Assembly: GCF_035989285.1 (NCBI RefSeq)
Contig: NZ_CP108513.1
Coordinates: 9,486,001 to 9,550,000 of the forward strand
Length of the DNA: 64,000 nucleotides
From: Streptomyces sp. NBC_01235
GTDB taxonomy: Bacteria > Actinomycetota > Actinomycetes > Streptomycetales > Streptomycetaceae
Direction of reading: 5' to 3'
In this document: positions 1 to 7,755 of the stretch, in pieces
Position numbering within the stretch: the first letter of the stretch is position 1
Layout of the letters: each line of letters opens with the position of its first letter
Translations under genes and position numbers: made by a program
Notes under the pieces: model-generated
The model's database searches: none
Told to the model about the DNA's origin: nothing
The model's input: the letters and a program-made list of their open reading frames with translations, nothing else

Positions 1-738
1 GGCCAGCATGCCGCGCCCGGGCTCGCCGGGTTCTACCCGCACACCCCCGGCCTGACGCTGTCCGCCTCGGACGACGTCGACGTCGTCGTGCACGGCGTGG
101 GCGGCCACGGTTCGCGGCCCGAGTCGACCGTGGACCCGGTGGTGACGGCCGCGTACATCGTGACCAGGCTGCAGACAGTCGTCGCGCGCGAGGTCGCGGC
201 GAGCGAGTCGGTGGTGCTGACGGTGGGGCGGTTCCACGCCGGTACGAAGCCCAACATCATCCCCGCCGAGGCCCAACTCGCGCTGAACGTGCGCACCCAG
301 GACACCAGGGTGCGCGAGCGCGTCCTCACCGCGATCCGGCGGGTCGTCGAGGGGGAGTGCGCCGCCGCCGGCTGTCCCGTCCCACCCGAGATCACGGTCC
401 ACCCCGGCTACCCGAACACCGTCAACGACCCTGCCCTGGACGGGGAGATCGCCGCCGTGCACCGTGAACTCTTCGGCGAGCACACGGTGTTCGACTTCGG
501 TCAGGCGATGGGCAGTGAGGACTTCTCCCTCCTCGCTCCGAGGGGTGTGCCGTACGACTACTGGTACGTGACCTCGACCCCGGCGGCCGTGTGGGATGCG
601 GCGCCGGGGCAGGAGCTGCGGGAGAAGTTCGAGGGTGTGCCGGGAAACCACAGCCCGTTGTTCGCGCCGGACCTGTCGGTGCTGGTGCCGGGCGTGCGCA
701 CCCTGGTGTCGGCGGCACTGTCCCGGCTCGCCGGCTGA
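1..738 (+). CDS. M20 family metallo-amidohydrolase, 5' end outside window
   Basis: The reading frame is open from the first base, so the start lies upstream of the window. The visible 245 residues are the dimerisation domain and C-terminal part of an M20D peptidase/amidohydrolase of the hippurate hydrolase / IAA-amino-acid hydrolase type. The GHGSRPE segment at visible residues 35-41 is the usual start of the lid domain, and MGSEDFS near residue 170 supplies the conserved Glu-Asp and second metal-site region. Members hydrolyse N-acyl amino acids using two metal ions. The missing N-terminus holds the first metal ligands, so activity cannot be judged. Substrate is unknown. Confidence 0.85.
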   Translation, partial: GQHAAPGLAGFYPHTPGLTLSASDDVDVVVHGVGGHGSRPESTVDPVVTAAYIVTRLQTVVAREVAASESVVLTVGRFHAGTKPNIIPAEAQLALNVRTQDTRVRERVLTAIRRVVEGECAAAGCPVPPEITVHPGYPNTVNDPALDGEIAAVHRELFGEHTVFDFGQAMGSEDFSLLAPRGVPYDYWYVTSTPAAVWDAAPGQELREKFEGVPGNHSPLFAPDLSVLVPGVRTLVSAALSRLAG

Positions 739-766
739 GCCACGCGCACGGCCGCGCGGGCGGGCC

Positions 767-953
767 AGGGCCTGTCCGGCGGATCAGGTTGCAGGAAAGC
801 TGCGGTGCCTCATCGACGCAGGTGAGCGGCGATTGGTTCGTGCAGCTGCAAGGCGGAGGAGGGCGTCAACGCGGAGCGTTGGCAACCGACGACAACGCGG
901 CAGATGTGCGTGCCAATCCCCGCGTCTGCGGCATGATCCGCCGGACAGGCCCT
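767..953. mobile_element. MITE-like element with perfect 20-bp terminal inverted repeats
   Basis: A 187-bp non-coding segment is bounded by agggcctgtccggcggatca at 767-786 and its exact reverse complement at 934-953. It encodes no transposase. The size, perfect ends and lack of coding capacity fit a miniature inverted-repeat element mobilised in trans. No clear target-site duplication is visible. The right end touches the TAG stop codon of the DUF3140 gene on the minus strand, so insertion has defined or nearly defined that gene's 3' end. Confidence 0.7.
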
Positions 954-1284
954 AGGGCCTGAGCGGGTCGTGGCCGATCGTCATCAGGCGGTGGCGGCGG
1001 CGCGTCTCCTCGGACGCGGGCTCGTTCTCCACGTCCGCCTGCTCGGCGACCGTGTCGACGACCCGGTACATCACCCGGATGTCGTCGTCGGTCAGGTCGG
1101 TGCGCCGCTTCTGCAGGATCGCCAGCACGTGCTGTCCGGTCGGGCTGCCCGCCTCTTCGGGCAGCGGCTCCGCGCTCGTGTCGGCGTCGCGCACCCGCAG
1201 CCAGGCGGCCAGTTCCTGTGAGGTCATGTTCACCGCGCGGTGGAAGTCCTCCCACAGCGCGTCAAGTTCGAGGGCGTCAGTCAT
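952..1284 (-). CDS. DUF3140 domain protein
   Basis: This 110-aa acidic, highly charged protein matches the actinobacterial DUF3140 family by its N-terminal pattern ALELDALWEDFHRAVNMTSQ and a central DDIRVMYRVVDT. The function of the family is unknown. There is no signal peptide or membrane segment, so it should be cytoplasmic. GCCTCCTC just upstream on the plus strand (GAGGAGGC on the coding strand) provides a strong ribosome site for the ATG at 1284. Its stop codon overlaps the end of the MITE-like element, so the native C-terminus may have been altered. It is downstream of the dps remnant on the same strand. Confidence 0.8.
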   Translation of the reverse strand: MTDALELDALWEDFHRAVNMTSQELAAWLRVRDADTSAEPLPEEAGSPTGQHVLAILQKRRTDLTDDDIRVMYRVVDTVAEQADVENEPASEETRRRHRLMTIGHDPLRP

Positions 1285-1306
1285 GGCAGGGCCTCCTCCG
1301 GACGGG

Positions 1307-1576
1307 TCACTTCTCGCGCGGCCAGTTCTCGGCCTCGAACATCCACCGCTGCTTCTCCAGCTCGGCGGTGATGCCGCAGCAGGTCCTGGGTGACGGGATC
1401 CGGCTTCTCGGTGCCGCGATCCTCCCCCGGCTCGAACGGAACCGGGGCCCCACGATGTTCCAGTGGGCCTGCTTCCCCACCAGGGAGAGGCCGAGCAGAT
1501 CCACGAGGGTGCTCTGCAGCGCGTCGTAGGTGACCTGGCGGGCCGGTTCGGGCAGCGGGCTCTTCACGAACGTCAT
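1307..1576 (-). pseudogene. Dps-type ferritin remnant (internal deletion plus frameshift)
   Basis: The first ~45 residues from the ATG at 1576 are typical of a Dps DNA-protection ferritin, including GKQAHWNIVGPRFR, which carries the ferroxidase-site histidine. The frame that follows is unrelated. The C-terminal Dps segment EKPDPVTQDLLR appears in another frame, then the sequence returns to the first frame for ITAELEKQRWMFEAEN. About 100 residues between the HWN motif and the C-terminus are missing, and the frame is broken within the DLLRGITAEL stretch. The open frame of ~89 codons therefore cannot make the four-helix cage. An AGGAGG-like site precedes the start, so a peptide might still be translated. 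Confidence 0.85.
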
Positions 1577-1663
1577 ACGGTGCTCCTCCTCGTCGTGTCC
1601 TGTCGGGCGGTAGGGCCCCACACGAGGGCGCGGGTGCCCAGGGCGAACCGGTGCAAACCGACG

Positions 1664-2458
1664 TCAGAGGACCCCGTCCAGGAAGCGCGTCACGTCCGCG
1701 AACACCTCCGCCTTGTTCGTCTCGTTGAAGACCTCGTGCCGGGCCCCGGGGTAGATCCGTTCGGTCGCCGCGCCACCGCTCAGCCGCTCCACCCCGGTCC
1801 GGCTGCCGGGCAGCGGGACCAGCCGGTCGTCGTCGCCGTGCAGCCACAGCAGCGGCAGCGGGCCGATGTCGCCGTCCTTGGCGACGGTCTCCAGGGTCCG
1901 TGCGAAGGCCTCCAGCGTCGGCCGTTTCATCGGCCCGTGCCAGACCAGCGGATCCGCCGCGTACGCCGCGCCGACCGCCGGGTCGCGGGAGAGGGCGGCG
2001 GGACGGACGGGGATGTCGGGGATCTCCTCGTGCGCCAGCAGCTGTTCCGGCAGCTTCCAGCCGCCGATCACCGGGCCGGACAGCACCAGCGCGGCGAGCG
2101 TGTCGCCGTGGCGCTGGGCGTACCGGGCCGCGATCAGCCCGCCCATGGAGTGGCCGATCACGACCAGCGGGAGGTCCGGGTGCGCGGCCCGGGCGAGTTC
2201 CGCGACCGCGTGCACATCGGTGACCACGTCCTCGAAGTCCTCGATCACCACGCGCTCGCCCGCCGACCGGCCGTGCCCCATGTGGTCGGGGGCGAAGACG
2301 GCCGCCCCGTGTCCCCGCAGGACGTCGGCGAGTTCCTCGTAACGGCCGGCGTGCTCGCCGTAGCCGTGCACCACGAGGGCGAGGAGGCGGGGGCTCGGAT
2401 GCGGCCACTCCCGCACGGCGATCGTGCCGCGGGTCCCGGTGAGGACGTGTTCGGTCAT
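1664..2458 (-). CDS. alpha/beta hydrolase, monoacylglycerol-lipase type
   Basis: This 264-aa cytoplasmic hydrolase of the Hydrolase_4 / monoglyceride lipase family has HGYGEHAGRYEELA near residue 31 (oxyanion region), DHMGHGRS near 60, and the nucleophile elbow GHSMGG near residue 100. It also has a WLHGDDDRLVP segment carrying the acid, and a GARHEVFNE histidine near the C-terminus, so the Ser-Asp-His triad is complete. It probably releases fatty acids from monoacylglycerols or related esters. It is transcribed divergently from the thiolase at 2569, which suggests a shared lipid-catabolic role and shared control region. Confidence 0.9.
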   Translation of the reverse strand: MTEHVLTGTRGTIAVREWPHPSPRLLALVVHGYGEHAGRYEELADVLRGHGAAVFAPDHMGHGRSAGERVVIEDFEDVVTDVHAVAELARAAHPDLPLVVIGHSMGGLIAARYAQRHGDTLAALVLSGPVIGGWKLPEQLLAHEEIPDIPVRPAALSRDPAVGAAYAADPLVWHGPMKRPTLEAFARTLETVAKDGDIGPLPLLWLHGDDDRLVPLPGSRTGVERLSGGAATERIYPGARHEVFNETNKAEVFADVTRFLDGVL

Positions 2459-2540
2459 CGCTCCTCCAACTGCGTCGGTGAAGGTCTTCGAGGGTCCGCC
2501 GATCTTCCCAGGGGGCCGGGCCGGGGTCTATAGTCGAAAA

Positions 2541-2561
2541 CTAGCAGTGCTAACCAAGGAG
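2541..2561 (+). promoter_or_regulatory. candidate operator and RBS upstream of the thiolase
   Basis: TAGCA-G-TGCTA (2543-2553) is a perfect 5-bp-arm palindrome in an A+T-rich patch (tcgaaaactagcagtgctaa) between the divergent lipase and thiolase genes. AAGGAG at 2556-2561 lies 7 bp from the GTG start at 2569. The palindrome abuts the ribosome site, a typical position for a repressor operator. The cognate regulator is not identified. Confidence 0.4.
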
Positions 2562-2568
2562 TCCCGTC

Positions 2569-3756
2569 GTGCGCCCCGTCCACTTCGCGGCAGCCCGCCG
2601 CACCCCCGTCGGCAGACTGCGCGGAGCCCTGTCCGGCGTGCGGCCCGACGATCTCGCCGCGGCCGTCATCCGCGGCCTGGTCGCCGACGTGCCGGCTCTC
2701 GACCCGGCCCGGATCGACGACGTGTACTGGGGCGCCGCCAACCAGGCGGGCGAGGACAACCGCAACGTCGCCCGGATGGCCGCCCTGCTCGCCGGCCTCC
2801 CCGAGACCGTGCCCGGCGCCACGGTGAACCGGCTGTGCGCCTCCGGGCTCGAGGCCGTCACGACGGCCGCCCGCACCATCGCCGCCGGCGAGGCCGACAT
2901 CGTGCTCGCGGGCGGCTCCGAGTCGATGAGCCGCGCCCCCTTCGTGCTGGCCCGCCCCGACGAGGCTCTCCCGCACCGGGTGGAGACCGTCGACACCCGG
3001 CTCGGCTGGCGCCTGGTCAACCCCGCGATGAAGGATCTCCACGGTCTGCTCGCCATGGGGGAGACGGCCGAGGAGGTCGCCGAGCGGTACGGCATCTCCC
3101 GCGCCCTCCAGGACGAGTTCGCCCTGCGCAGTCACCGACTGGCCGCACTGGCCCGGAAGAACGGTCACTTCGACGACGAACTCCTGCCCGTGCGCCGCCC
3201 GGACGGTGTGGTGGTCGACGCCGACGAGGGCATCCGCGAGGACACCTCGCTCGAGAAGCTCGCGAGCCTGAAGCCCGTCTTCCGTGAGGGCGGCACGGTC
3301 ACCGCGGGCAACGCCTCGCCCATGAACGACGGCGCCGCGGGACTCCTCCTCGTCAGCGAGGAGGCACTCAACGAACTGGGGCTGGAGTCCCTGGGCCGCT
3401 ACGTCGCCGGCGCCTCCGCCGGCGTCCACCCCGACGTGATGGGCATCGGACCGGTCCCCGCCACCCGCAAGGCCCTGGCCCGCGCCGAGTGGGGCGTCGA
3501 GGACGTCCAGGAGGCCGAGTTCAACGAGGCGTTCGCCGCCCAGGTGCTCGCCTGCGTCGACCAGCTCGGCATCGACCCGGACCTGGTCAACCCCAGCGGC
3601 GGCGCGATCGCCCTCGGCCACCCGCTGGGCTGCTCGGGCGCGCGCATCCTCACCACCCTCCTGCACCGCATGCGTCGCACGGGAGCCGAACGCGGGCTCG
3701 CCACGATGTGCGTGGGCGTCGGGCAGGGCACCGCCGTGCTGGTGGAGCGGCACTGA
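2569..3756 (+). CDS. thiolase (acetyl-CoA C-acyltransferase)
   Basis: This 395-aa cytosolic thiolase condenses or cleaves acyl-CoA at the beta-keto position. The acyl-accepting cysteine is Cys90 in [11 protein letters not shown]. The C-terminal catalytic motifs [10 protein letters not shown] (His351) and MCVGVGQG (Cys381) are intact, and NEAFAAQ is present. Length is normal for the family. The GTG start follows AAGGAG. Similarity is to the acetyl-CoA acetyltransferase / 3-oxoadipyl-CoA thiolase group, and the sequence alone does not separate degradative from biosynthetic use. No other aromatic-degradation genes lie beside it. The divergent lipase suggests a fatty-acid role. Confidence 0.92.
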   Translation: MRPVHFAAARRTPVGRLRGALSGVRPDDLAAAVIRGLVADVPALDPARIDDVYWGAANQAGEDNRNVARMAALLAGLPETVPGATVNRLCASGLEAVTTAARTIAAGEADIVLAGGSESMSRAPFVLARPDEALPHRVETVDTRLGWRLVNPAMKDLHGLLAMGETAEEVAERYGISRALQDEFALRSHRLAALARKNGHFDDELLPVRRPDGVVVDADEGIREDTSLEKLASLKPVFREGGTVTAGNASPMNDGAAGLLLVSEEALNELGLESLGRYVAGASAGVHPDVMGIGPVPATRKALARAEWGVEDVQEAEFNEAFAAQVLACVDQLGIDPDLVNPSGGAIALGHPLGCSGARILTTLLHRMRRTGAERGLATMCVGVGQGTAVLVERH

Positions 3757-3829
3757 CGCCGCAGCCGTCGGCCACCTGGCGAGACGGCCCTGTGGGCATC
3801 CGTTAGATGTGCGTAGCATCGGTCCCCGC

Positions 3830-4603
3830 ATGAACACGATGACGTTGTGGCACATCACCGGCTGGGAGTTCGTCGCGCTCGCCCTCGCGGCCCTGCTGGT
3901 CGGCTTCTCCAAGACGGCTGTCAGCGGGGCCAACACGGTCAGCCTGGCGATCTTCGCGGCGATCCTGCCCGCCAAGGCCTCCACGGGCGTCCTGCTGCCG
4001 ATCCTGATCGCCGGCGACGTCCTGGCCGTCCTCACCTACCGGCGGCACGCCCACTGGCCCACGCTGTGGCGGCTGTTCCCGGCGGTCGCGGCCGGCGTGG
4101 TCTTCGGCACGCTCTTCCTGGTGTGGGCCGACGACGGGATCGTCCGGACGTCGATCGGCGCGATCCTGCTGCTGATGGCCGGCGTCACGGTGTGGCGGCG
4201 CCGCACGGCCGACGCGACGGACGAACCCGACGCGGTGGTCACCCGGGCCGGCCGGATCAAGGCCCGCTCCTACGGCGTCCTCGGCGGCTTCACCACGATG
4301 GTCGCCAACGCGGGCGGCCCGGTGATGTCGATGTACCTGCTCTCGGCCGGCTTCCGCAAACTCGGCTTCCTCGGCACCTCCGCGTTCTTCTTCCTGATCG
4401 TCAACGTCTCGAAGGTGCCCTTCAGCGCGGGCCTCGGCCTCATCGACGGCCACTCGCTGCTCCTGGACGCCGCCCTCGTCGCGTTCGTCGTCCCCGGCGC
4501 GCTGCTCGGCAAGTGGGCGGTGCACCGCATCAACCAGCGGCTGTTCGAGCGACTGGTGATCGCGGCGACGGTGGTGGGCGGCCTGCAACTGCTGCTTCGC
4601 TAG
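3830..4603 (+). CDS. TauE/SafE family membrane exporter
   Basis: This 257-aa polytopic inner-membrane protein has about eight hydrophobic segments. The family signature is seen in the N-terminal repeat ([15 protein letters not shown]) and the second-half repeat ([20 protein letters not shown]). Family members export sulfite, sulfoacetate or related organic anions. The substrate here is unknown. The ATG at 3830 was chosen over an upstream GTG because no ribosome site precedes either and TAGCAT at 3814-3819 could be a -10 box for a near-leaderless transcript. It is convergent with the HAD hydrolase gene, with only 13 bp between them. Confidence 0.88.
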   Translation: MNTMTLWHITGWEFVALALAALLVGFSKTAVSGANTVSLAIFAAILPAKASTGVLLPILIAGDVLAVLTYRRHAHWPTLWRLFPAVAAGVVFGTLFLVWADDGIVRTSIGAILLLMAGVTVWRRRTADATDEPDAVVTRAGRIKARSYGVLGGFTTMVANAGGPVMSMYLLSAGFRKLGFLGTSAFFFLIVNVSKVPFSAGLGLIDGHSLLLDAALVAFVVPGALLGKWAVHRINQRLFERLVIAATVVGGLQLLLR

Positions 4604-4616
4604 CGCGGGACAGGTC

Positions 4617-5399
4617 CTATCGCCGCAGGAGGCCCGGCAGGTCGGCGAAGGAGTCGATGACGTGATCGGGCGTGCCGCTCGCGGACCGGTGCGTCTCGGG
4701 CAGGTACTTGCCCGTCCTCACCAGTACCCCGGTGATCCCGGCCCGCTGCGCCGCCAGGACGTCCGACTCGATGTCGTCGCCCACCATCAGCGCCTCGTCC
4801 GCGCCCACCCCGAGGTGACGCAGCGCCGCCGCGAAGAACGCGGGGGACGGCTTCCCGGTCACCTCCGCCGTCACCCGTGCGGCCGCCTCCAGCCCGGTCA
4901 CGAACGCACCGGAGTCCAGCCGCAGTCCCGCGTCGGTACGCCAGTACAGGTTCCGGTGCATCGCCACCAGCCGCGCGCCCCGCTGGAGATGCCCGAAGGC
5001 CCGGTCAAGCGCCTCGTACCCGAACTCGGGCCCGGCCCCGCCGACGACCACCACGTCGACGTCCGCCGCGTCGTCGTCGACCAGGGTGACGCCGGTCAGG
5101 TCCGCCCCGATGTCACCGCTGTTCAGCAGCGTGCAGCGCGCCTGCGGGTACCGCTCGGCGAGATGCGCGGCGGTGACGGCGGGCGCGGTGAGGACGTCCT
5201 CGGCGGCCACCGCAAACCCCGCCTCCGCCAGCGTCCGTGCGATCGAGGCGCGGGTACGGGAGGTCGTGTTGGTCACCAGGGCGACGCCGAGCCCCGCCTC
5301 CCGGACCGCCCGCAGCGCCTCGACCGTGCCGGGCAGCGGCTTCCAGGAGACGGTGAGAACCCCGTCGATGTCGATGAGTACGGCACGCACCGCGTCCAT
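4617..5399 (-). CDS. HAD superfamily subfamily IIA hydrolase
   Basis: This 260-aa cytosolic phosphatase is related to NagD, LHPP and HDHD2. Motif I DIDGVLT (nucleophile Asp10) is at the N-terminus, motif II is VTNTTSR, GKPSPAFF supplies the lysine of motif III, and MVGDDIESDVLAAQRAG is motif IV. The C2a-type cap lies between motifs II and III. The substrate is probably a small phosphoester and cannot be named. The ATG at 5399 gives the expected N-terminus. Confidence 0.88.
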   Translation of the reverse strand: MDAVRAVLIDIDGVLTVSWKPLPGTVEALRAVREAGLGVALVTNTTSRTRASIARTLAEAGFAVAAEDVLTAPAVTAAHLAERYPQARCTLLNSGDIGADLTGVTLVDDDAADVDVVVVGGAGPEFGYEALDRAFGHLQRGARLVAMHRNLYWRTDAGLRLDSGAFVTGLEAAARVTAEVTGKPSPAFFAAALRHLGVGADEALMVGDDIESDVLAAQRAGITGVLVRTGKYLPETHRSASGTPDHVIDSFADLPGLLRR

Positions 5400-5420
5400 A
5401 GGGGGACGATAACGCCGGGG

Positions 5421-5912
5421 TCAGCCGTCCGCCGGGAGGATCATGCAGGTGGTCGTCGCGTGTGCGATCAGCCGGCCACGCTCGTCGAGCACCCTGCCGT
5501 CGGCGGTGGCGGTGCGGCGGCCCACGTGGATCACGTTGCCCTCGGCGGTGAGGGTCTGGCCGTCGGTGCGGGCGGCCCGGATGTAGTTCACCTTCAGTTC
5601 CAGCGTCGTGTAGCCCGTACCGGCGGGGAGGGTGGTGTGGATCGCGCAGCCCAGCGCCGAGTCCAGCAGGGTCGCCGCGATGCCGCCGTGCACGGTGCCG
5701 AGGGGGTTGGCGAAGTCCGGCCGGGTGCCCAGCGAGACCACGACACGCCCGTGCTCCACCTCGTCGAAACGCATGCCGAGCAGCCGCCCGATGGACGGCA
5801 CGTCGCTCATGCTCCCGGCCTGGACGAGACGCATGAGATCGAGACCGGAGAGGGCGGCGAGATCGGCACGTTCGGTGCGGTCGGCGGGTTCGGTGCGGTC
5901 GGTGGTGGTCAA
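5421..5912 (-). CDS. PaaI-type hotdog thioesterase
   Basis: This 163-aa single-hotdog-domain thioesterase hydrolyses acyl-CoA esters. NPLGTVHGGIAATLLDSALG near residue 90 contains the HGG motif and the catalytic acidic residue region of PaaI-like enzymes. The protein begins with a short repetitive charged segment (DRTEPADRTERAD) that is probably disordered. Start is TTG at 5912, preceded by GAAAGGAA. It lies just downstream of an enoyl-CoA hydratase and a TetR gene on the same strand and probably forms one acyl-CoA operon with them. Confidence 0.88.
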   Translation of the reverse strand: MTTTDRTEPADRTERADLAALSGLDLMRLVQAGSMSDVPSIGRLLGMRFDEVEHGRVVVSLGTRPDFANPLGTVHGGIAATLLDSALGCAIHTTLPAGTGYTTLELKVNYIRAARTDGQTLTAEGNVIHVGRRTATADGRVLDERGRLIAHATTTCMILPADG

Positions 5913-5950
5913 GACGGTTCCTTTCGAAGGGGCGTGCCCGGTACGGGAGT

Positions 5951-6631
5951 TCAGTCGCCCAGGGGATTGTCGGTGTCCCGCAGCGCGGCCAGGACGGGCG
6001 CGTACAGGCGGGACTTGATGGTGCGCAGCGTGTCGCCCGCCTTGCCGGCCTGTGCCGCGGCGATCTCGACGGTGGTGGCGCGTACGGCGTCCTCGTCGAC
6101 CGCGTGGTCGACGATCCCGGCGGCCAGCGCGTCATGGCCGCCGTAGCGCCGGGCCGTGACCATGGCCTCGTGCGCGGACCGCGGGGCGAGGGCGAGCCTG
6201 GCCTGGATGAGGGCGGACATGCCGGGGGTGAAGGGGATGTTGATGTCGGCCTCGGGCAGGCACCAGAAACCGCGGTCGGCGCGCATCACACGGACGTCGT
6301 GGGCCAGCGAGAACATCGCGCCCGCCGCGAAGGTGTGCCCCTGCAACGCGGCCACGGTCACCACGGGCAGGGTCAGCAGCCGCGCGAAGAGTCCGTGGAC
6401 CGAGACGACGTAGTCCACGTGCCGGTCGGCGTGGGCGAACAACCAGTCCAGGTCGAGGCCGTTGGAGTAGAACTTCCCGGTGGCGGCGGTCACCAGGGCA
6501 CGCGGCCCGTCCGCCTTCTCCACCTCGTCCAGCGCGCTGCCCACGGCCGCGATCCAGTCGGGGTGGAACCGGTTCTCGCCGTCGCCGAGATCGAGGACGA
6601 AGACGGTGTCCTGGCGGTCGAGCGTGGGCAT
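5951..6631 (-). CDS. enoyl-CoA hydratase/isomerase family protein
   Basis: This 226-aa crotonase-fold protein is close to plant and bacterial delta3,delta2-enoyl-CoA isomerases. The oxyanion-hole segments ATGKFYSNGLDLDWL and LQGHTFAAGAMFSLAHDVRVM are present, followed by EADINIPFTPGMSALIQARL. The second classic hydratase glutamate is not evident, which favours isomerase-type chemistry (inference). The ATG at 6631 follows GAAGGAG by 5 bp; an upstream in-frame extension lacks a site and crosses the tandem repeat. It sits between the TetR regulator and the PaaI thioesterase. Confidence 0.87.
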   Translation of the reverse strand: MPTLDRQDTVFVLDLGDGENRFHPDWIAAVGSALDEVEKADGPRALVTAATGKFYSNGLDLDWLFAHADRHVDYVVSVHGLFARLLTLPVVTVAALQGHTFAAGAMFSLAHDVRVMRADRGFWCLPEADINIPFTPGMSALIQARLALAPRSAHEAMVTARRYGGHDALAAGIVDHAVDEDAVRATTVEIAAAQAGKAGDTLRTIKSRLYAPVLAALRDTDNPLGD

Positions 6632-6642
6632 GGCGACTCCTT

Positions 6643-6679
6643 CACAGGGGGGACACACAGGGGGACGCACAGGGGGGAC
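6643..6679. repeat. short tandem repeat, three CACAGGGGG(G)AC units
   Basis: Three near-identical units of 11-12 bp start at 6643, 6656 and 6668 in the gap between the enoyl-CoA hydratase and tetR genes. They lie upstream of the hydratase ribosome site. No coding function; it may affect spacing or readthrough between the two genes. Confidence 0.6.
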
Positions 6680-6707
6680 GCCCAACGGCGTGCGCACCGG
6701 GCGCCGG

Positions 6708-7304
6708 TCAGGACTCCCGGCCGACGGACCGCAGGGCGTGCTCCAGCAGGGCGCGGACCTCCGCCGCCACCGCGTCGATCGGGGTGGTACTCCGCTCGGT
6801 CCGGCACATGACCACGGCGCCCTCGACGGCGGCCACCACGAACGCGGCCAGCCGTCGCGCGCGCTCCTCGGGCAGGCCGTGGCGCAGCAGCAGGGCGGCC
6901 AGGGCCTCCTGCCAGCGGGCGAAGGCCGCCGCTGCCGAGCGGGCGTGCTCCGGGGCGCCGTCGTCGGTCTCCACGGCGACCGCCACCACGGGACAGCCGA
7001 CCCGGAAGTCGCTGCGGAGGAGACGCTCCCGCCACAGCGTGAAGAACCCGTCGACGGCCCGCAGCGGGTCGGGGTCGTCCATGGCGGCGTCGATCAGGCC
7101 GGCGATGAAGTCCCCGGCGAACACCACCGCCTCGTCGATCAGCTGGGTCCTGCCGCCGGGAAAGTGGTGGTACACCGAGCCGCGCGGGGCCCCGCTGTGG
7201 GCGAGCACCCGGTCGATGCTCACGCCGCCCGCCCCGTGCTCCCCGAGCAGAGCGGCGGCACTGGTGACCATCCGCTCGCGGCTGTCGCTCCTGCGCGGGC
7301 TCAC
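6708..7304 (-). CDS. TetR/AcrR family regulator (LmrA/YxaF-like C-domain)
   Basis: This 198-aa DNA-binding repressor has an N-terminal HTH, with GVSIDRVLAHSGAPRGSVYHHFPGGR giving the recognition helix and its Tyr-His-His-Phe end. The C-terminal ligand domain contains GCPVVAVAVE, typical of the LmrA/YxaF_C subgroup. GTG at 7304 was chosen because AGGAGG lies 7 bp upstream. It is first in a probable three-gene unit with an enoyl-CoA hydratase and a PaaI thioesterase, so an acyl-CoA or lipophilic ligand is likely (inference). The promoter upstream contains a palindrome suited to autorepression. Confidence 0.9.
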   Translation of the reverse strand: MSPRRSDSRERMVTSAAALLGEHGAGGVSIDRVLAHSGAPRGSVYHHFPGGRTQLIDEAVVFAGDFIAGLIDAAMDDPDPLRAVDGFFTLWRERLLRSDFRVGCPVVAVAVETDDGAPEHARSAAAAFARWQEALAALLLRHGLPEERARRLAAFVVAAVEGAVVMCRTERSTTPIDAVAAEVRALLEHALRSVGRES

Positions 7305-7368
7305 GTGGACGCCTCCTGACGTCGGTGCGCGGGCCCTCGGACGGGGCCGCACCTGCTACCGGTCAGTA

Positions 7369-7396
7369 ATTATGCTCTATGGCATAGAACATGCAA
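7369..7396 (-). promoter_or_regulatory. promoter with palindromic operator for the TetR gene
   Basis: On the minus strand a -35 TTGCAT (7391-7396) and -10 CATAAT (7369-7374) are separated by 16 bp. Inside the spacer lies TCTATG-G-CATAGA (7376-7388), a perfect 6-bp-arm palindrome. An operator between the -35 and -10 hexamers would block RNA polymerase directly, the classic TetR autoregulation layout. The A+T content stands out from the surrounding DNA. Confidence 0.65.
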
Positions 7397-7435
7397 GAGG
7401 CGTCCTCGGAGACGGTGCCTGGGAGGCGGTGTCTC

Positions 7436-7553
7436 AGTGCCGGGCGGGATGGTGTCCCGGGCCTCCTCCAGGCCGGGCACGTCCTTGCCGGTCATCTCCA
7501 GGCAGAAGCCGTCGAGGAGGCCGGGTGGTGCTGTCGTACGCGCTTCGCTCACG
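7436..7553 (-). pseudogene. 5' remnant of a methylenetetrahydrofolate-reductase-like gene
   Basis: Starting at GTG 7553, about 39 residues read with a metF-like beginning: GLLDGFCLEMTGKDVPGLEE then IPPGT. In actinomycete MetF-like proteins this is followed by the conserved VTFLGNE, but here the next codons are unrelated and the frame runs into the tetR promoter region. Only the first exon-sized piece of the gene survives, so this is a decayed fragment. The identification rests on memory of the family N-terminus. Confidence 0.5.
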
Positions 7554-7638
7554 GATGAAGCGTGAGCGCGGAGGTCCCGCGACGGCTGCCTAGACTGACC
7601 GCCGGTGACGAGTCGATCGGGGCAGGGAGAGATGTCTG

Positions 7639-7755
7639 GTGCCGCATATCGACGCCGAGGCCTGTGGCCGGCGCGCAGCCCGTACGGTCCTCGGCCTCGA
7701 CGCCGGCGGTCCGACGGCGACGTCGGGCCGGGTCGTCGTGCGGGAGTCGGCGTGA
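7639..7755 (+). CDS. possible 38-aa leader ORF coupled to cobK
   Basis: A GTG at 7639, preceded by AGGGAGA, opens a 38-codon frame that ends at a TGA overlapping the cobK GTG start (GTGA, 7752-7755). No family is recognised. The overlap suggests translational coupling to cobK, either as a leader peptide or as the stump of a lost upstream gene. Codons are GC-rich at third positions but the piece is too short to be decisive. A TAGACT hexamer at about 7591 could be the -10 box of the unit. Confidence 0.3.
   Translation: MPHIDAEACGRRAARTVLGLDAGGPTATSGRVVVRESA

Noticed and set aside
2455..4035. 526-aa minus-strand frame opposite the thiolase
   Set aside because: Low-complexity antisense translation without domains; the plus strand encodes a complete thiolase.
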